Of a stretch of DNA of 29,834 nucleotides, positions 27,735 to 29,834 are shown piece by piece (the stretch's first letter is position 1; the number at the start of each line of letters is the position of its first letter). A program made the translations under genes and the position numbers. Where the stretch lies: IMG/VR virus record IMGVR_UViG_3300037247_001970, positions 1 through 29,834 of that record. One strand, given 5' to 3'. Below the pieces are notes generated by a model, which did not search any database, had not been told where the DNA came from, and saw nothing but the letters and a program-made list of their open reading frames with translations. The stretch is from a virus.

Positions 27735-28428
27735 CGACGCGACGACCATCGCCGTCGTCATCCCGGTCGGGCCGCTACCGCACCACGCCCGGTGGCTCCC
27801 CGAGGCGATCGAGTCCGTACGCCAGCAGACGCACCCGGCCGCCGCGCTTATCGTCGTCGACGATATGCAGGGCCTATCGGAGGACACCTTCGCCGGGAGT
27901 ACCGGGGTCCACCCGACGATCGTCCATCGGCCCCCGTGGCTGCTCGGCGTGACCGGGGCCTTCAACCACGGCGTCGCGCTCGGGCTGGGGCAGGCTCACC
28001 TCGCGGTGATGATGGGCTCCGACGACCGCCTCGAACCGCGGACGCTCGAACGGATAGCCCAGACCTACGAGAGTCACAAGCGGCGCGACGGCTACTACTG
28101 GTGCGACACGATCTATGAGGACGGGACGGAGCAGGCGCTGCCCTGTAATAACGCCGCCGTGACCGCCGGGTTTATGCGGTTCTCCGGCGGCCTCCCCGTC
28201 GACGCTGCCTCCGGCGGGATGGACGCCGCGCTCGTCAGCGCGCTACTCACGCATGCGCCCGAGATGCTCGTACACGTCAGCGGCGGGAACGACGCGCGGT
28301 TCTGGGCGCGGCAGCACCCGGGGCAGGAGGCGGCGCGGCTGAACGCCTACGGGGCTGCTAACGCGATTATCCGCGACGTGTTCACGAAGCAGTTCAAGCC
28401 GAACCCGAACTGGGGGCGGCTCTCGTGA
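27727..28428 (+). CDS. family-2-like glycosyltransferase
   Basis: This 233-residue protein starts with GTG at 27727. VVIPVGPLPHHARWLPEAIE and SVRQQTHPAAALIVVDD (D45, D46) form the nucleotide-binding half of a GT-A fold, and LAVMMGSDDRLEP gives the D-x-D-like metal site (D99, D100). There is no transmembrane segment. It is short for the family but complete at both ends. It would transfer the sugar made by the neighbouring enzymes to an unknown acceptor, perhaps a virion protein or host glycan. The next gene overlaps its stop by 4 nt (GTGA). Confidence 0.75.
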   Translation: MSSDATTIAVVIPVGPLPHHARWLPEAIESVRQQTHPAAALIVVDDMQGLSEDTFAGSTGVHPTIVHRPPWLLGVTGAFNHGVALGLGQAHLAVMMGSDDRLEPRTLERIAQTYESHKRRDGYYWCDTIYEDGTEQALPCNNAAVTAGFMRFSGGLPVDAASGGMDAALVSALLTHAPEMLVHVSGGNDARFWARQHPGQEAARLNAYGAANAIIRDVFTKQFKPNPNWGRLS

Positions 28429-29078
28429 TCGACATCCTCGGCTACCGCGACTGGGCTCGGCAGGTTTACGAGACCGTGCGCGTGCAGATGACGAACGGCG
28501 ACGACCTCCACTGGCACGATGTAGAGCCCTGCCGCCCGGCTCGGACGATCTACGCGGTGGGCTGGAGCGAGATGATCCCGCCGAGCGTATGGCGAGAGAA
28601 GATGGTACTCGTCGTACACCCGTCGCCCCTGCCGGAGTATCGCGGGGGCTCGCCGATCCAGCATCAGATCATCGACGGCCGCGAGGTCTCCGCCGTGAGC
28701 ATCTTTAAGATCGACGAGGCCGCCCCCGGCGTGGACGCGGGGCCGATCGCATGGCAGCAGGCGTTCTCGCTCGATGGGACGCTCGACGAAATACTCAGGC
28801 GCATCGCTAATACCGCGGCCCGCGGGATACTCGATACGATGGCCGCCGCCGATCGCGGCGATCTCGTCTTCGTCCCCCAGCCGCCGATCCCGACGGCCGA
28901 TACGCGGAAGCGCCGGACGCCGGAGATGAGCCACATTAGTAACGACGAGATCAGGGCGTCGACCGCGCGGCAGCTCTACGACAAGATTCGAGCGCTCCAA
29001 GAGCCCTACCCGCTGCCGTATATCGTCGGGAGCGACGGCGAGAAGGTATTTATCACGGGATCGAGGCTAGAGGAATGA
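28425..29078 (+). CDS. formyltransferase-fold protein, probably sugar N-formyltransferase
   Basis: This 217-residue protein contains HPSPLPEYRGGSPIQHQII (H65 onward) and PGVDAGPIAWQQ (D104), matching the formyltransferase family, which uses N10-formyl-tetrahydrofolate. The catalytic Asn that normally precedes the His by two residues is V63 here, so activity is uncertain. Position in a sugar operon points to N-formylation of an amino sugar, not tRNA or purines, and the methionyl-tRNA C-terminal domain is absent. It starts with GTG on a GTGA overlap and overlaps the next gene by 4 nt. Confidence 0.75.
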   Translation: MIDILGYRDWARQVYETVRVQMTNGDDLHWHDVEPCRPARTIYAVGWSEMIPPSVWREKMVLVVHPSPLPEYRGGSPIQHQIIDGREVSAVSIFKIDEAAPGVDAGPIAWQQAFSLDGTLDEILRRIANTAARGILDTMAAADRGDLVFVPQPPIPTADTRKRRTPEMSHISNDEIRASTARQLYDKIRALQEPYPLPYIVGSDGEKVFITGSRLEE

Positions 29079-29758
29079 AGAAGCTCGTACTCGCGCCCCA
29101 CGTCGACGACGACGTGCTCGGCTGCGGCGGCATCCTCGACGGCGAGACCGTCACCTTCTACTGCGGCGTCGACGAGATGCACGTCGTCTCGGAGGACGAG
29201 CGACGCCTAGAGGCCGTCGCAGTCGCGGAGAGGACGGGGGGCGCGTTCTACTGGCCGGGGCGTGGCGCGTTAGCCGGGCAGTATCGCCCTCTGGGGAGTA
29301 ATGAGCTATCCGTCGAATACGCGACCGACCGCGTGGTTAACCACTACGACATCCCGAGCCTGATCGGCGACTTCGAGCGGGTCATCGGCGTCGAGAAGCC
29401 CGATGAGGTCTACATCGCGTGGCCCTCCTACAACCAAGATCACCGTGCGGCATACGAGGCGGCGCTGGTCGCGCTCCGGCCGCATGACCAGCTTCACCGG
29501 GTCAGCCGCGTCCTCGTCTACGAGGGGAGCCAGATCAACTTCTGGGACCACGCGACGCCGGGCGCGCAGTTCCAGCCCTCGCTCTTCGTCCCGATCGACA
29601 TCGACGAGAAGATCGCCCGCTACTCGCTGATGCTGTCGCAGGTCCGGGGGATGCGCTCGGCGGAGCACCTGCGCGCGCTGGCGACCCTGCGCGGCGGGGA
29701 GATCGGAGTCCCGGCGGCCGAGGCCTTCGCGATCCTGCGATGGATAGGTGGTCCGTGA
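29075..29758 (+). CDS. PIG-L (LmbE) family deacetylase
   Basis: This 227-residue protein starts with KKLVLAPHVDDDVLGCGG, which carries the H-x-D-D zinc motif (H9, D11, D12) of PIG-L N-acetylsugar deacetylases. PSYNQDHRAAYEAALVAL gives the later His (H123). It would remove an acetyl group from an amino sugar, freeing the amine for the formyltransferase encoded just upstream. This reaction order is an inference from co-location. The ATGA overlap and shared direction place it in the sugar operon. Confidence 0.8.
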   Translation: MKKLVLAPHVDDDVLGCGGILDGETVTFYCGVDEMHVVSEDERRLEAVAVAERTGGAFYWPGRGALAGQYRPLGSNELSVEYATDRVVNHYDIPSLIGDFERVIGVEKPDEVYIAWPSYNQDHRAAYEAALVALRPHDQLHRVSRVLVYEGSQINFWDHATPGAQFQPSLFVPIDIDEKIARYSLMLSQVRGMRSAEHLRALATLRGGEIGVPAAEAFAILRWIGGP

Positions 29759-29834
29759 CGATGAGTGATCCCGCTCACGGGCTGGCCGCGTCCCGCCGGA
29801 TGCTACTCGCCGAAGACGTAGACCTGATTCAGAT
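29755..29834 (+). CDS. start of an unknown gene, cut by window edge
   Basis: The frame opens with GTG at 29755 on a GTGA overlap (or ATG at 29761) and runs off the end. About 26 residues are visible (DPAHGLAASRRMLLAEDVDL), too few to name. By position it belongs to the sugar operon. Confidence 0.5.
   Translation, partial: MTMSDPAHGLAASRRMLLAEDVDLIQ

Noticed and set aside
1-29834. tRNA genes, integrase, att sites or replication origin
   Set aside because: I found no cloverleaf-like stretch, recombinase motif or iterated origin repeats by reading; a dedicated tRNA or att search would be needed to exclude them.

Overview
This window is part of a tailed-phage genome (or a prophage or virome contig). 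It is strongly GC-rich, with mostly G or C at third codon positions. Genes are tightly packed and often joined by ATGA or GTGA overlaps, almost all on the plus strand, and both ends cut through genes. The terminase large subunit, portal, MuF-like head protein, prohead protease and HK97-type capsid protein are recognisable. Several promoters look sigma70-like with leaderless starts, which suggests a high-GC host, perhaps an actinobacterium. The host is an inference. I see no integrase, tRNA, CRISPR array or replication gene here.

Layout. (1) 1-7.3 kb: a run of small genes, many encoding Cys-rich probable metal-binding proteins. They include two YkgJ-type cysteine-cluster proteins, a DUF3850 protein, a PD-(D/E)XK-like protein and a DGQHR/ParB-like protein. 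(2) 7.3-13.3 kb: terminase, a small insert with a cupin gene, portal, MuF-like protein and a probable virion protein. (3) 13.3-14.0 kb: two small membrane proteins. (4) 14.1-21.7 kb: an accessory and regulatory block inside the head module. It holds two minus-strand genes (a GHKL ATPase and a small HTH protein), a divergent DUF932 gene with a leader ORF, several short transcription units, a HAD phosphatase and a second HTH protein. (5) 21.7-25.5 kb: an HK97 gp10-like protein, a protease-scaffold fusion and the major capsid protein, closed by two hairpins. (6) 25.6-29.8 kb: a promoter, a long pentanucleotide array and a five-gene sugar operon (4,6-dehydratase, RmlD-like reductase, glycosyltransferase, formyltransferase, PIG-L deacetylase), plus the start of another gene.

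Two non-coding systems tie the window together. The first is a family of about ten inverted repeats, GTAGC...GCTAC with 15- or 17-bp cores, placed over or next to the -10 box of promoters before separate transcription units. They look like operators of a phage regulon, and two HTH genes lie among them. The second is a pair of degenerate arrays of the 5-nt unit YNNGG, at 8981-9049 (14 units) and 25670-25930 (53 units), broken by a 4-nt CAGG unit at each module end. Both arrays start within about 12 nt of the -10 box of an operator-bearing promoter, so they would form the 5' end of the mRNA for the post-terminase genes and for the sugar operon. I know of no described element that matches them. 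They are the best candidate here for an undescribed system.
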